From contig JAKAKU010000126.1 of NCBI GenBank assembly GCA_021824385.1, forward strand, positions 1 to 8,983: DNA of 8,983 bases. Direction: 5' to 3'. The stretch's first letter is position 1, and each line of letters opens with the position of its first letter. The notes under the pieces are model-generated. The model had not been told where the DNA came from. It did not search any database and saw only the letters and a list, made by a program, of their open reading frames with translations. The position numbers and the translations under genes were made by a program. Positions 1 through 6,704 of the stretch are shown here, in pieces. Source of the stretch: a bacterium (lineage in GTDB: Bacteria; Patescibacteriota; Microgenomatia; UBA8517).

Positions 1-727
1 TTGGATCTCCTTGCTCCTCTGGCATAAATTCAGGCAACCTGCCGGCAATAAGCACTTGATCTGCCATCTCCTTAAATTGAGTCAAAAAGGTTAGTTTGTC
101 TTCTTTTAGTCCACTTATTACAAACACAATCGGATGCGCCGACTGTGGATTTAATTTAGATAGCTCGATAATTTCTTTTTCGAGCCTGAGTCCAGCTGCA
201 ACCAAATGTTCCCCTTTTGATTTTATTATTTTAGGAAGTGCTGAAACTGAAGCATGTTCACGATGAGAACTCGCGAACGCTTCATTTACAAAACATTCAC
301 CAAAATATGAAAGCTCCTCAGCAAAAGCGCTGTCGTTGGCCTCCTCTTCTTTGTAAAATCGTAAATTTTCAAGAATTACCAATCGTTCCTTTGTTTGCGA
401 AAACTGATCATAGGTTTCATAAAAAATTTCACGAGGTCTATGCTCTAGGAATGCTGTGTCTGGCGTATAGCGATTTTTTAAATACTCAACCACCGGCTTC
501 AAACTAAATTGCATATTGGGCATGCCCTCAGGACGGCCCATGTGACCAATAACAGCAATTTTTGTAGCCCCCAAGTCAAACAATTTATTGAGTGTTGGAA
601 TAAGGTCCAAAAGACGAGAATCATCGGAAACAGCCCCGTTTTCGTCTATTTTTACATCTAAGTCAGCTCTTACAATTACTTGTTTTCCTCTGCAATTTAA
701 TTCTTCAAGTGTGGGTACGTTTTTCAT
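1..727 (-). CDS. pgk: Phosphoglycerate kinase, N-terminal part (cut by left window edge)
   Basis: This enzyme interconverts 1,3-bisphosphoglycerate plus ADP and 3-phosphoglycerate plus ATP in lower glycolysis, in the cytoplasm. I translated 242 codons from the ATG at 727; the frame stays open to the window edge, so the C-terminal nucleotide-binding part is missing. Visible family motifs are RADLDV (20-25), DSR with Arg38, GHMGRPEG with His62 and Arg65, LENLRFYKEEEAND (119-132), and NEAFASSHREHAS (148-160). These cover the usual 3-phosphoglycerate-binding Asp, Arg and His positions. The start of domain 2 is recognisable as SGLKEDK, where the family has GGAKVxDK, so the phosphate-binding Lys is kept. 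Several motifs are divergent: Asp for Asn in DLNVP, Glu-Ala for Asp in VNDAF, and AGRLPEF where GGGMAxTF is usual. It follows rpiB by 6 nt and is surely co-transcribed with it. The family assignment is firm. Confidence 0.93.
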   Translation of the reverse strand, partial: MKNVPTLEELNCRGKQVIVRADLDVKIDENGAVSDDSRLLDLIPTLNKLFDLGATKIAVIGHMGRPEGMPNMQFSLKPVVEYLKNRYTPDTAFLEHRPREIFYETYDQFSQTKERLVILENLRFYKEEEANDSAFAEELSYFGECFVNEAFASSHREHASVSALPKIIKSKGEHLVAAGLRLEKEIIELSKLNPQSAHPIVFVISGLKEDKLTFLTQFKEMADQVLIAGRLPEFMPEEQGDP

Positions 728-733
728 AGCTGC

Positions 734-1183
734 TTAATTGTTTTCTTCGATGTGCTCAATGTCTAAAAGTCTCCGTTTGTGTCTGTCCATATTATCAAAG
801 CGGTTTAACAAAAACGAATCAACAAGAAGTTTTGCTTTAACTTCTGATAAGAAATCTGCTGCGAGCACTAAGACGTTCATGTCGTCATGCACCCTCCCTG
901 CTTTTACCTGCTCTGGGGTAAAACCGATAGACGCACGAATTCCATCAAATTTATTTGCGGCAACATCAACTCCTACCCCAGAGCCACAAATCAAAATGCC
1001 ATGAGTATTCGGAGTCTTCGAGACGAAAACTGCGACTTTTTCAGCATACAGTGTATAGTCATCGTCTTTGTTGTAGTGAGGAGCGCCTACATCGATTACT
1101 GTTATTTTTTTTGTACTTAAATGTTTTTTCAGCTCTTCTTTGAGTCTAAACCCTCGATGGTCTGAACCAATCACAATTTGCAT
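734..1183 (-). CDS. rpiB: RpiB/LacA/LacB-family sugar-phosphate isomerase (probably ribose-5-phosphate isomerase B)
   Basis: Predicted to interconvert ribose 5-phosphate and ribulose 5-phosphate in the non-oxidative pentose phosphate pathway. The 149-residue length matches the family. The N-terminus has the phosphate-binding signature IGSDHRGFRLKEEL (5-18), followed by DVG (31-33). The active-site segment ILICGSGVGVDVAANK (63-78) carries the catalytic Cys66. GIRAS (81-85) and HDDMNVLVL (99-107) follow, with His99 at the usual acid/base position. The related LacA/LacB and allose-6-phosphate isomerases share this fold, so the exact sugar substrate is inferred; the glycolytic neighbours favour a central-metabolism role. 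The ATG lies 1 nt after the tpi stop codon and pgk begins 6 nt after its own stop, so translation is probably coupled. An AAAGGA lies 13 nt before the ATG inside tpi, rather far for a Shine-Dalgarno. Confidence 0.9.
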   Translation of the reverse strand: MQIVIGSDHRGFRLKEELKKHLSTKKITVIDVGAPHYNKDDDYTLYAEKVAVFVSKTPNTHGILICGSGVGVDVAANKFDGIRASIGFTPEQVKAGRVHDDMNVLVLAADFLSEVKAKLLVDSFLLNRFDNMDRHKRRLLDIEHIEENN

Positions 1184-1184
1184 G

Positions 1185-1844
1185 CTATTTGTTAAATCCT
1201 TTTATAAGATCAAGAAGTGCGGCTTTGGGGTCTGTCGACTTTACAATGTCAGTTGCAACTGCAATGCCTTGAGCACCTTGCTCAAGTGCCACTTGCACGT
1301 CAGCTGTTCCATGAATTCCCGCTCCCACAATGAGCGGAATACCAGCAATACGACACATCTCTGAAGCTTCATAAATTACTTCAGGTTTTGCTTGAGAAAC
1401 CGATACAGTTGTACTCCCGACAAGTTCTGGCGGCTCGTATGAAACAAAGTCAGGCCGAAGCTTTAGGATTTTTTGGAGAACTAAAATATCTTTTGCAAAA
1501 ACGAGCGTTTTCAGTCCAACCTCCCGTGCGCGTTCTATTGAAGCCGACAACTCTTTCATGGAAATTTGATGTTCAGAATGATTTAAAAATGTTCCTTTGC
1601 CATGCAATCGCGCAACTTCCTCCGGTAAGATTGAACCGGTATGTGCTCCAAAACCAATCGGATCAATATGTTGCACCCAAAGCTCTAGTAAGGTGTGACC
1701 TGAAAACAGAGCCAAATCAAGTGGCTGAACAACCGGAATAAGGGGAATAGCGGTAAGTGTGGAAACGTCCCCTATTGCATTAAGAAGCGCAAAACCACGC
1801 TCCCCACTCGACTCTTCAAATGTTTTGAAGTTAATGAATATCAT
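1185..1844 (-). CDS. tpiA: Triosephosphate isomerase, archaeal-type short form
   Basis: Interconverts dihydroxyacetone phosphate and glyceraldehyde 3-phosphate. At 219 residues it is shorter than typical bacterial and eukaryotic TIMs (about 250) and matches the length and motifs of archaeal TIMs. The order of motifs is INFKTFEESSGER (4-16) with the substrate-binding Asn5 and Lys7, QHIDPIGFGAHTG (58-70), LNHSEHQ (87-93) with the electrophile His89, YEPPELVG (136-143) with the catalytic Glu137 in the flexible loop, SQAKPEVI, and the C-terminal phosphate-gripping VGAGI and GIAVATDIVKSTDP segments. Bacterial TIMs usually read YEPVWAIG at the loop, whereas EPPELIG is the archaeal form. All catalytic residues are present, so it should be active. 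It heads the tpi-rpiB-pgk block, with the secreted-protein gene 29 nt upstream. No Shine-Dalgarno is visible before the ATG. The gene symbol is by function only. Confidence 0.92.
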   Translation of the reverse strand: MIFINFKTFEESSGERGFALLNAIGDVSTLTAIPLIPVVQPLDLALFSGHTLLELWVQHIDPIGFGAHTGSILPEEVARLHGKGTFLNHSEHQISMKELSASIERAREVGLKTLVFAKDILVLQKILKLRPDFVSYEPPELVGSTTVSVSQAKPEVIYEASEMCRIAGIPLIVGAGIHGTADVQVALEQGAQGIAVATDIVKSTDPKAALLDLIKGFNK

Positions 1845-1855
1845 AATACAAAATA

Positions 1856-1885
1856 ACTATACATCACTATCTCTTAACTAAACAA
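1856..1885 (-). promoter_or_regulatory. Possible internal promoter for tpi-rpiB-pgk
   Basis: On the minus strand a TATAGT box (1856-1861, five of six to TATAAT) lies 11 nt before the tpi ATG. A weak TTGTTT (1880-1885) sits 18 nt upstream of it, within the end of the secreted-protein gene. The -35 match is poor (three of six). If it is used, the transcript leader would be only about 4 nt. It is consistent with the 29-nt gap here, which is the largest in this part of the gene run, but is weakly supported. Confidence 0.25.
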
Positions 1886-2593
1886 AAAGCCAAAGACTTT
1901 AAGCCACTGAGGCTCATCTATTTTAAGAACCTTTCCGCTCGTTGCAGAAACTGTCGTGTTTACTGGCACCGCGATCGTGTGAATATTAAATAAATTCACG
2001 TTGCGCTCTGCAGGAATAGAATAGGTCAATTCACCGTTTTCATTTTCCCCGAGTACTACCTGCCCATCCTGTGAAATGGTGTTTACAATATTTGCACGTA
2101 CCAGAGTTTCCAGGGCGTCATCAGGCATAACTGCAATAATGCGCTCTCCCGAGTTTGTCGCCACTGATATTGTTTTGCTTGCAGCATCAATATGGATTGG
2201 ATAACTGGTAAGCGCAGTTATTCCTGACTGAGAAATTCCAAAATTGCTGTCTACTTTTCCAATTTTTATGGTTTTAGACCCCTGATCTTGTTCTATTTCT
2301 ACAATGCTGTCAGTCAGTTTGGTAACATCTTGTTCTTTAGTGCCCGCCCCTGTTTGCACAGTGAGGAGCGACTTTTCACCTTCCTTGATAATAGAAAGCG
2401 TAGCATCAGCCAAATCACGTGCAGTTGACAGTGTCGACTGAACTGTCATTGAACCAGAAGAGGTAGAATCTCCAAGGACATTTTGTCTCACGTTCCCCTC
2501 ATGGGTGATAGTTACAAAAGAAGACGCATGAACTGAGGAAGTGAACAAAAGAAATAACGCAAAAAAAATGAAGGCCACCGGTGATTTTCTCAT
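1874..2593 (-). CDS. Secreted protein of unknown function
   Basis: I do not recognise this 239-residue protein. It begins with a clear export signal: MRK, a hydrophobic stretch at residues 6-17, then VHA at 21-23 with predicted cleavage after Ala23. The mature part is rich in Thr, Ser, Val and Ile, has no cysteine and has the alternating pattern of a beta-rich extracytoplasmic domain. Near the C-terminus the segment IHTIAVPVNTTVSATSGKVL, followed by a hydrophobic WLKVFGFLFS end, loosely resembles PepSY-like repeats ending in a tGxV turn; this is a weak resemblance only. The final hydrophobic residues could contact the membrane but are too short for an ordinary transmembrane helix. It lies 23 nt after the zinc-ribbon gene and 29 nt before tpi, all in one orientation. 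No Shine-Dalgarno is visible before the ATG. The coding call is firm and the function is unknown. Confidence 0.85.
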   Translation of the reverse strand: MRKSPVAFIFFALFLLFTSSVHASSFVTITHEGNVRQNVLGDSTSSGSMTVQSTLSTARDLADATLSIIKEGEKSLLTVQTGAGTKEQDVTKLTDSIVEIEQDQGSKTIKIGKVDSNFGISQSGITALTSYPIHIDAASKTISVATNSGERIIAVMPDDALETLVRANIVNTISQDGQVVLGENENGELTYSIPAERNVNLFNIHTIAVPVNTTVSATSGKVLKIDEPQWLKVFGFLFS

Positions 2594-2616
2594 GTGTTCA
2601 GTCTAGCAAAACTGAC

Positions 2617-2727
2617 TCATTCGCAACAGGGGTCTTTGTACCCACAATTCTTACAAATAGCATCAAGCGAGCCTGCAAGTATTCCAATTTTATGTTTACA
2701 CTTTGGACAACGCTGTTTTTTCTTCAT
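2617..2727 (-). CDS. 36-residue zinc-ribbon microprotein
   Basis: A short reading frame starts at an ATG only 2 nt after the NRAMP stop codon and ends in TGA. The product begins MKKKQRCPKCKHKIGI, has a linker of about 15 residues between its two metal-binding knuckles, and ends with CKNCGYKDPCCE. The two CxxC knuckles (Cys7/Cys10 and Cys25/Cys28) have the spacing and the CPKC/CKNCG form of a single rubredoxin-like zinc ribbon, and there is an additional terminal Cys-Cys pair (34-35). The protein is basic, with no signal peptide or membrane segment, so it is probably cytoplasmic. It could bind nucleic acid or a protein partner, or serve as a metal-handling accessory to the adjacent metal-ion transporter. 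None of this is demonstrated. The tight junction on the NRAMP side and the intact cysteine pattern argue for a real gene despite its size. Confidence 0.72.
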   Translation of the reverse strand: MKKKQRCPKCKHKIGILAGSLDAICKNCGYKDPCCE

Positions 2728-2729
2728 CT

Positions 2730-4001
2730 TCAAAAGAACGAAAAAATTGCAAAAATACTCACGACGACCATTATTGCCACCACTCCCCATCCAACAATAG
2801 TAGTTAGTTTACTGTTTACTTCTCTTCCCATCACTTTCTTGTTTTGAGAAAGAATCACGATGGCGGCCAATATAAACGGGGCAACAACACCATTTAACAC
2901 GGCGGAGTAAATCAGGGCTTTAATAGTATCAATTTGGAGGAAGTTAATGCACATTCCGATGAGAACCGAAAGGATAAGAATTACGTAAAATGGCACCGCT
3001 TGATACCATTTTTTGTTGAGTCCTTCTTTGAGCCCTAAACTTTCACTCATCGCATATGCCGCAGAACCAGCAAGCACGGGAATTGCCAAAAGCCCGGTTC
3101 CTACAATTCCCAAAGTAAATACTAAATATGCAAGGTCACCCACAAACGGCTTCAATGCGAGTGCAGCATCGGCAGCACTGGTTATGTTTCCACTCATTCC
3201 AAAAATGGTAAGTGCAGTAGCAGCAATAATAAAAAACATAATGACATTACTAAAAAGCATGCCAAACCAAACATCGATTCGCATATCGCGAATCGCGAGA
3301 GGCGTAATTGCGGCTTTTCTTTTTTTTATACTTGTTTGGCCTTTTGCAATCTCTTCTTCAACTTCTTGGGCCGTTTGCCAGAAAAACAAGTACGGTGAAA
3401 TGGTTGTGCCAAGAATTGCACAAATCATGAGGAGGCTTTCTTTTGAAAAAACAATTTGTGGTGTTATTGCATGCAAAAGAACATCGCCCCAATGTACTCC
3501 CTTCACCCAAAGCGCAGAAAATACGTACGCGAGAAGAATAAGTGCAAGCCATTTTAAATACCGTGCATACACTGAATACGACAAAAATATTTGCAGTCCG
3601 AGACTTAATACTGCAAATCCCAAAACAACAAAACTAAAACGAATATGAGGGAACAAAAGGAGCGTTGATTGCGCCATTGCACCAAGATCTGCTCCGATAT
3701 TTAAGGTATTTGCTCCAACAAGCAAAATAGTTAGTAAGTACAAAATGGGTCGTGGAAAATGGGTTTTTATGTTTGCGGCAAGGCCACGGCCCGTGGCAAT
3801 GCCAATTCGAGCACACATTTCCTGCACAACCCCCATTAGGGGAAGTGAAAACGCAGCAAGCCAAAGCATTGAAAGCCCAAACCGAGCGCCTGCCTGAGAA
3901 TACGTGGCAATTCCAGAAGGGTCATCATCTGCGGCTCCTGTCGTGAAACCAGGCCCTAATATTTGCCAGAAACGTGAAGCTTTTTTAGAAAAAATAGACA
4001 T
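2730..4001 (-). CDS. NRAMP-family (SLC11-like) divalent metal-ion transporter with non-canonical ion site
   Basis: A polytopic inner-membrane protein of 423 residues with about 11 hydrophobic segments and the NRAMP framework: ILGPGFTTGAADDDPSGIAT in helix 1, QEMCARIGIATGRGL after helix 2, NTLNIGADLGAMA in helix 3, and GTTISPYLFFWQ in helix 6. Canonical Mn/Fe transporters carry DPGN in helix 1 and AxxMPH in helix 6. Here these read D27-P28-S29-G30 and T199-T200-I201-S202-P203-Y204. The metal-binding Asp is kept, but the Asn, the Met and the His are lost. Related sequences annotated simply as NRAMP are common, but ion selectivity may differ, for example Mg2+ rather than Mn2+/Fe2+. An acidic plus basic cytoplasmic loop (EVEEE to KKRK) follows helix 6. 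The start could be GTG at 4004, directly abutting the mutY stop; I prefer the ATG at 4001. It sits between mutY and the zinc-ribbon gene. Confidence 0.9.
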   Translation of the reverse strand: MSIFSKKASRFWQILGPGFTTGAADDDPSGIATYSQAGARFGLSMLWLAAFSLPLMGVVQEMCARIGIATGRGLAANIKTHFPRPILYLLTILLVGANTLNIGADLGAMAQSTLLLFPHIRFSFVVLGFAVLSLGLQIFLSYSVYARYLKWLALILLAYVFSALWVKGVHWGDVLLHAITPQIVFSKESLLMICAILGTTISPYLFFWQTAQEVEEEIAKGQTSIKKRKAAITPLAIRDMRIDVWFGMLFSNVIMFFIIAATALTIFGMSGNITSAADAALALKPFVGDLAYLVFTLGIVGTGLLAIPVLAGSAAYAMSESLGLKEGLNKKWYQAVPFYVILILSVLIGMCINFLQIDTIKALIYSAVLNGVVAPFILAAIVILSQNKKVMGREVNSKLTTIVGWGVVAIMVVVSIFAIFSFF

Positions 4002-4004
4002 CAC

Positions 4005-4808
4005 TCATTGTAACGTAAACACACCGCTCTTTTTCACTATCATTTTTTCAGAAATGAGACTTTTGAGTGCAGCTGGTAAATGATTCTTATCACCTGTAAT
4101 CTTTTCTTTTAATATCGCTTCAGTTACATTTTTTTCTTTTACAAGTATTTTTAAAATACTTCCCCTCACTTCCCTCACCGAACCGCTAAATTTTGATTGT
4201 TTTGAATAGTGGGTACTTTTTCTGTTTGGGTTCGTAACAATTTTGGGGAGGTGAGAACCATAATCCATAAGCGCCCAGTACCACTCACGAGGATGGGCCG
4301 TGTCCATTGTTTTTTCAACGAGTGGAAGTAGTTCCCTGTCAGATACAGCTTTTTTGTCTGAAAAGAAGTGGTGAATAAAAATTCGTCTAATGTTTGTTTC
4401 AATAAATACTTGAGGCATATTAAATGCATACACCACAATTGCAGCTGCCGTGTTTAACCCCACACCTGGGAGTTCGTCGAGCAGTTCAATGGACTGAGGA
4501 AAAACCCTTTGATACTTTTCAACAATTATTTGTGCGGCTGTATGCATGTATTTTGCCCGGCGATTGTAGCCAAGACCGCTCCATACCCTCAAAACTTCTG
4601 AAAACGGCGCATCCGCTAGTAATTGAACCGTGGGAAAGGTGGTAATAATTTCGTTGTATTTCTCAACGACACGTGCCGTTTGTGTTTGCTGCAAGCACAC
4701 TTCTGAAATAAAAATGAAGTAAGGATTGGTTGTTTCTCTCCATGGGAAATTTCGCTTGTTCTGCTTGTAAAAATCCCAAACGAGCTTTTGAAAATCTGAA
4801 GTTTTCAT
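4005..4808 (-). CDS. mutY: MutY-like A/G-specific adenine glycosylase (HhH-GPD superfamily) lacking the Fe-S cluster
   Basis: A base-excision repair glycosylase of 267 residues, predicted to remove adenine mispaired with 8-oxoguanine. Family motifs are FPWRETTNPYFIFISEVCLQ (21-40) with the MutY-type Glu36, WSGLGYNRRAKYMHTAA (76-92), the helix-hairpin-helix LPGVGLNTAAAI (113-124), and FIETNIRRIF (135-144). Three things are unusual. The residue in the catalytic Asp position of the DxNVxR segment is Glu137. The Cys-rich motif that holds a 4Fe-4S cluster after the MDYGS segment (about 181-208) is absent, and the only Cys is Cys38. There is no NUDIX-like 8-oxoG-recognition domain; residues 210-267 instead look like a small winged-helix module. 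Fe-S-free members of this family do occur, so an active enzyme is possible, but the activity is inferred. The ATG overlaps the permease stop by 4 nt (ATGA), showing translational coupling. Confidence 0.85.
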   Translation of the reverse strand: MKTSDFQKLVWDFYKQNKRNFPWRETTNPYFIFISEVCLQQTQTARVVEKYNEIITTFPTVQLLADAPFSEVLRVWSGLGYNRRAKYMHTAAQIIVEKYQRVFPQSIELLDELPGVGLNTAAAIVVYAFNMPQVFIETNIRRIFIHHFFSDKKAVSDRELLPLVEKTMDTAHPREWYWALMDYGSHLPKIVTNPNRKSTHYSKQSKFSGSVREVRGSILKILVKEKNVTEAILKEKITGDKNHLPAALKSLISEKMIVKKSGVFTLQ

Positions 4809-6022
4809 TCGTACCGTATTGCTTCAATTGGAGCTAAGTTTGCGGCCCTTCGGGCTGGAAACACCCCAAAGAACACCCCAATTGCGGAACTGATGCCTAT
4901 CGCAATAATAACCGAGGTTGCATTTATGGCGAGCGGGAAGAATCGTGAAACTCCGGACACAATAAGTATGGCAAGCAACAGTCCTCCCACTCCTCCAATA
5001 AGGGATAACAACACGCTTTCTGTTAAAAACTGAAACAGAATGTCACGTTTAGTGGCACCAATAGCCCGCCTAATACCGACTTCTTTTGTGCGCTCTGTGA
5101 CATTGGCATACATGATGTTCATAATCCCAATTCCACCAACAACAAGAGAAATGGAGCCAATTGCCACAAGAACTGAATTGATGATTGAAAAAATTGACGT
5201 TATGGCGTTTAAAAATTCTGTTTGTTTGATTACTGAAAAATCATCTTTTTTATATTTTTTAAGAAGAATTGCCTCAGCCTGACCCTTCACCACATCTACA
5301 TCTCCGTCTTTACTTACTCCTAAATAAATCGTTGCAAATTTTTTATCTGGATTCAGCCCAATAAATGAAGTTGTATACGGAATATACACCCCATCATCAA
5401 AACTTGGTCCCCCAAACCCTCCACCGCCCTTTTCCTTCAAAACTCCTATGACTTTGTATCGTTGATTTGAAAAACTGATTGACTGTCCTACAGCACCTTC
5501 TACTCCACCAAAAAGCGCAACAGCTACTTTATTCCCTATCACTGCAGACTTTGACCGTTTCCCCACATCTGCTGTGGTAAACAAGTTTCCACTTTCAATT
5601 TGGAGGTTGAGAATAGAAAAAAGATCAGAGCTTGAAGCAAATAAACTACCGCTTTTGGTTTGACCTTCGGCTTCAGTCGTAACTGACTTTGTATACATAG
5701 GAACGACATAATCGATTGCGAGCCCGCGTTTCAGAGAAGCATAGGTTTGTTCGTCAAACGTAACGGGAGCAACCCGAGAGTCGCTTCCACCCTGAAACTG
5801 GCCATTATCTCCAATGACTTTTCCAGGAAGCACAAACAACAGGTTACTGCCCAAGCTTTCAAATTCGCCTTGAATATAATTTTTAAGTCCCACCCCAAGT
5901 GCAATGAGAATTACTACGGAAAGAACTCCAATTAAAATCCCGAGTGACGTTAAAATAGTACGAACTTTATTACGTCCAAAGTTCTTGAGAGCAGTTTTTA
6001 GCTGAAATGTAATGTATTTCAT
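4805..6022 (-). CDS. MacB/FtsX-type ABC exporter permease
   Basis: The membrane subunit of an ABC exporter, 405 residues. Its topology is typical of MacB/LolC-type permeases. One N-terminal transmembrane helix (about 22-46) is preceded by the usual NKVRTILTSLGILIGV region. A large extracytoplasmic MacB-like domain (about 47-270) contains the GVEGAVGQSI and YKVIGVLKEKG segments typical of that domain and an unusual GGGGFGG loop. Three helices follow (about 281-304, 328-356 and 371-390). The cytoplasmic coupling segment TERTKEVGIRRAIGATKRD (about 309-326) lies between helices 2 and 3, and the C-terminus PARRAANLAPIEAIRYE is highly typical. The ATPase is a separate gene that ends exactly where this one starts (TAAATG), unlike the fused E. 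coli MacB. Together with the membrane-fusion protein it forms a MacAB-like mechanotransmission exporter. The substrate cannot be read from the sequence. Confidence 0.93.
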   Translation of the reverse strand: MKYITFQLKTALKNFGRNKVRTILTSLGILIGVLSVVILIALGVGLKNYIQGEFESLGSNLLFVLPGKVIGDNGQFQGGSDSRVAPVTFDEQTYASLKRGLAIDYVVPMYTKSVTTEAEGQTKSGSLFASSSDLFSILNLQIESGNLFTTADVGKRSKSAVIGNKVAVALFGGVEGAVGQSISFSNQRYKVIGVLKEKGGGGFGGPSFDDGVYIPYTTSFIGLNPDKKFATIYLGVSKDGDVDVVKGQAEAILLKKYKKDDFSVIKQTEFLNAITSIFSIINSVLVAIGSISLVVGGIGIMNIMYANVTERTKEVGIRRAIGATKRDILFQFLTESVLLSLIGGVGGLLLAILIVSGVSRFFPLAINATSVIIAIGISSAIGVFFGVFPARRAANLAPIEAIRYE

Positions 6023-6697
6023 TTAATATTTCTTCACTATTTCACCGTCTTTCACAAAGATTTGTCGCTTGGTGCGATGCGCTACATTTTTATCATGGGT
6101 AACAATCGTAATCGTTACCCCTAAATCTTTATTCAGTTTTTCCATCAGTTGCAAAATCTCCTCTCCAGTTTTACTATCCAAGTTTCCGGTTGGCTCGTCG
6201 GCGAGAACCACTGTTGGCTTCATAATAAGAGCTCTGGCAATGGCTACCCGCTGTTGTTGGCCACCTGACAGTCGATTAGGGTAGCTATTTGCTTTTTCTG
6301 CAATTCCAAAAAGACCGAGCAGTTCCATACCATAGTCGTTTACATTAAACGAAAGCTTGTGCTTGGCATACACAGTTGGAAGCAGAACGTTTTCGAGAAC
6401 AGTCAGTTTTTGAATGAGGTTGAACTGCTGAAACACAAAGCCAATAGTTTGGCCTCTCAGTGATGAAAGCTCATTGTCTGAAAGCTTTTCAGCATTTTTG
6501 CCATTAATGAGCACTTCACCCATGGTGGGTTGGTCAAGAAGCCCAATTATGTGCATAAGAGTTGATTTTCCAGATCCTGAAGTTCCTAAGATGCCAACAT
6601 ACTCCTTGTCTTTAATTTCCATTGACACATTTTTTAGCGCGTAAAACTGTCCATCGGCTACCTCGTAGACCTTGCTCACATTTTTAACTTGAATCAT
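6023..6697 (-). CDS. MacB/LolD-type ABC transporter ATP-binding protein
   Basis: The cytoplasmic ATPase of the adjacent exporter, 224 residues. All nucleotide-binding motifs are intact: Walker A GTSGSGKST (38-46), Q-loop FVFQQFNLI (87-95), signature LSGGQQQRVAIARAL (143-157), Walker B VVLADEPTG (163-171), D-loop NLDS (172-175) and switch His201 in VTHD. The sequence is typical of the LolD/MacB/FtsE class, whose members couple ATP hydrolysis to periplasmic conformational work. I start it at the ATG at 6697, where the conserved MIQVKNVSKVYEV begins. The frame remains open upstream to an ATG at 6763, but that would add 22 residues of no family similarity overlapping the membrane-fusion gene. This start is 7 nt after the stop of the membrane-fusion gene. 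Confidence 0.95.
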   Translation of the reverse strand: MIQVKNVSKVYEVADGQFYALKNVSMEIKDKEYVGILGTSGSGKSTLMHIIGLLDQPTMGEVLINGKNAEKLSDNELSSLRGQTIGFVFQQFNLIQKLTVLENVLLPTVYAKHKLSFNVNDYGMELLGLFGIAEKANSYPNRLSGGQQQRVAIARALIMKPTVVLADEPTGNLDSKTGEEILQLMEKLNKDLGVTITIVTHDKNVAHRTKRQIFVKDGEIVKKY

Positions 6698-6704
6698 ATG
6701 AAGA

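Noticed and set aside
238..507. 89-codon open frame on the plus strand
   Set aside because: It is antisense to pgk, whose conserved motifs run through the whole stretch.
1388..1741. 117-codon open frame on the plus strand
   Set aside because: It is antisense to the tpi gene and has no recognisable features.
2600..2605. TAGACT with a preceding TGC as a leaderless promoter for the secreted-protein gene
   Set aside because: The match is four of six and there is no credible -35 at proper distance; the gene is explained by read-through from upstream.
3013..3648. 211-codon open frame on the plus strand
   Set aside because: It lies wholly antisense to the NRAMP gene, whose motifs are unmistakable; the frame is a by-product of hydrophobic codon use.
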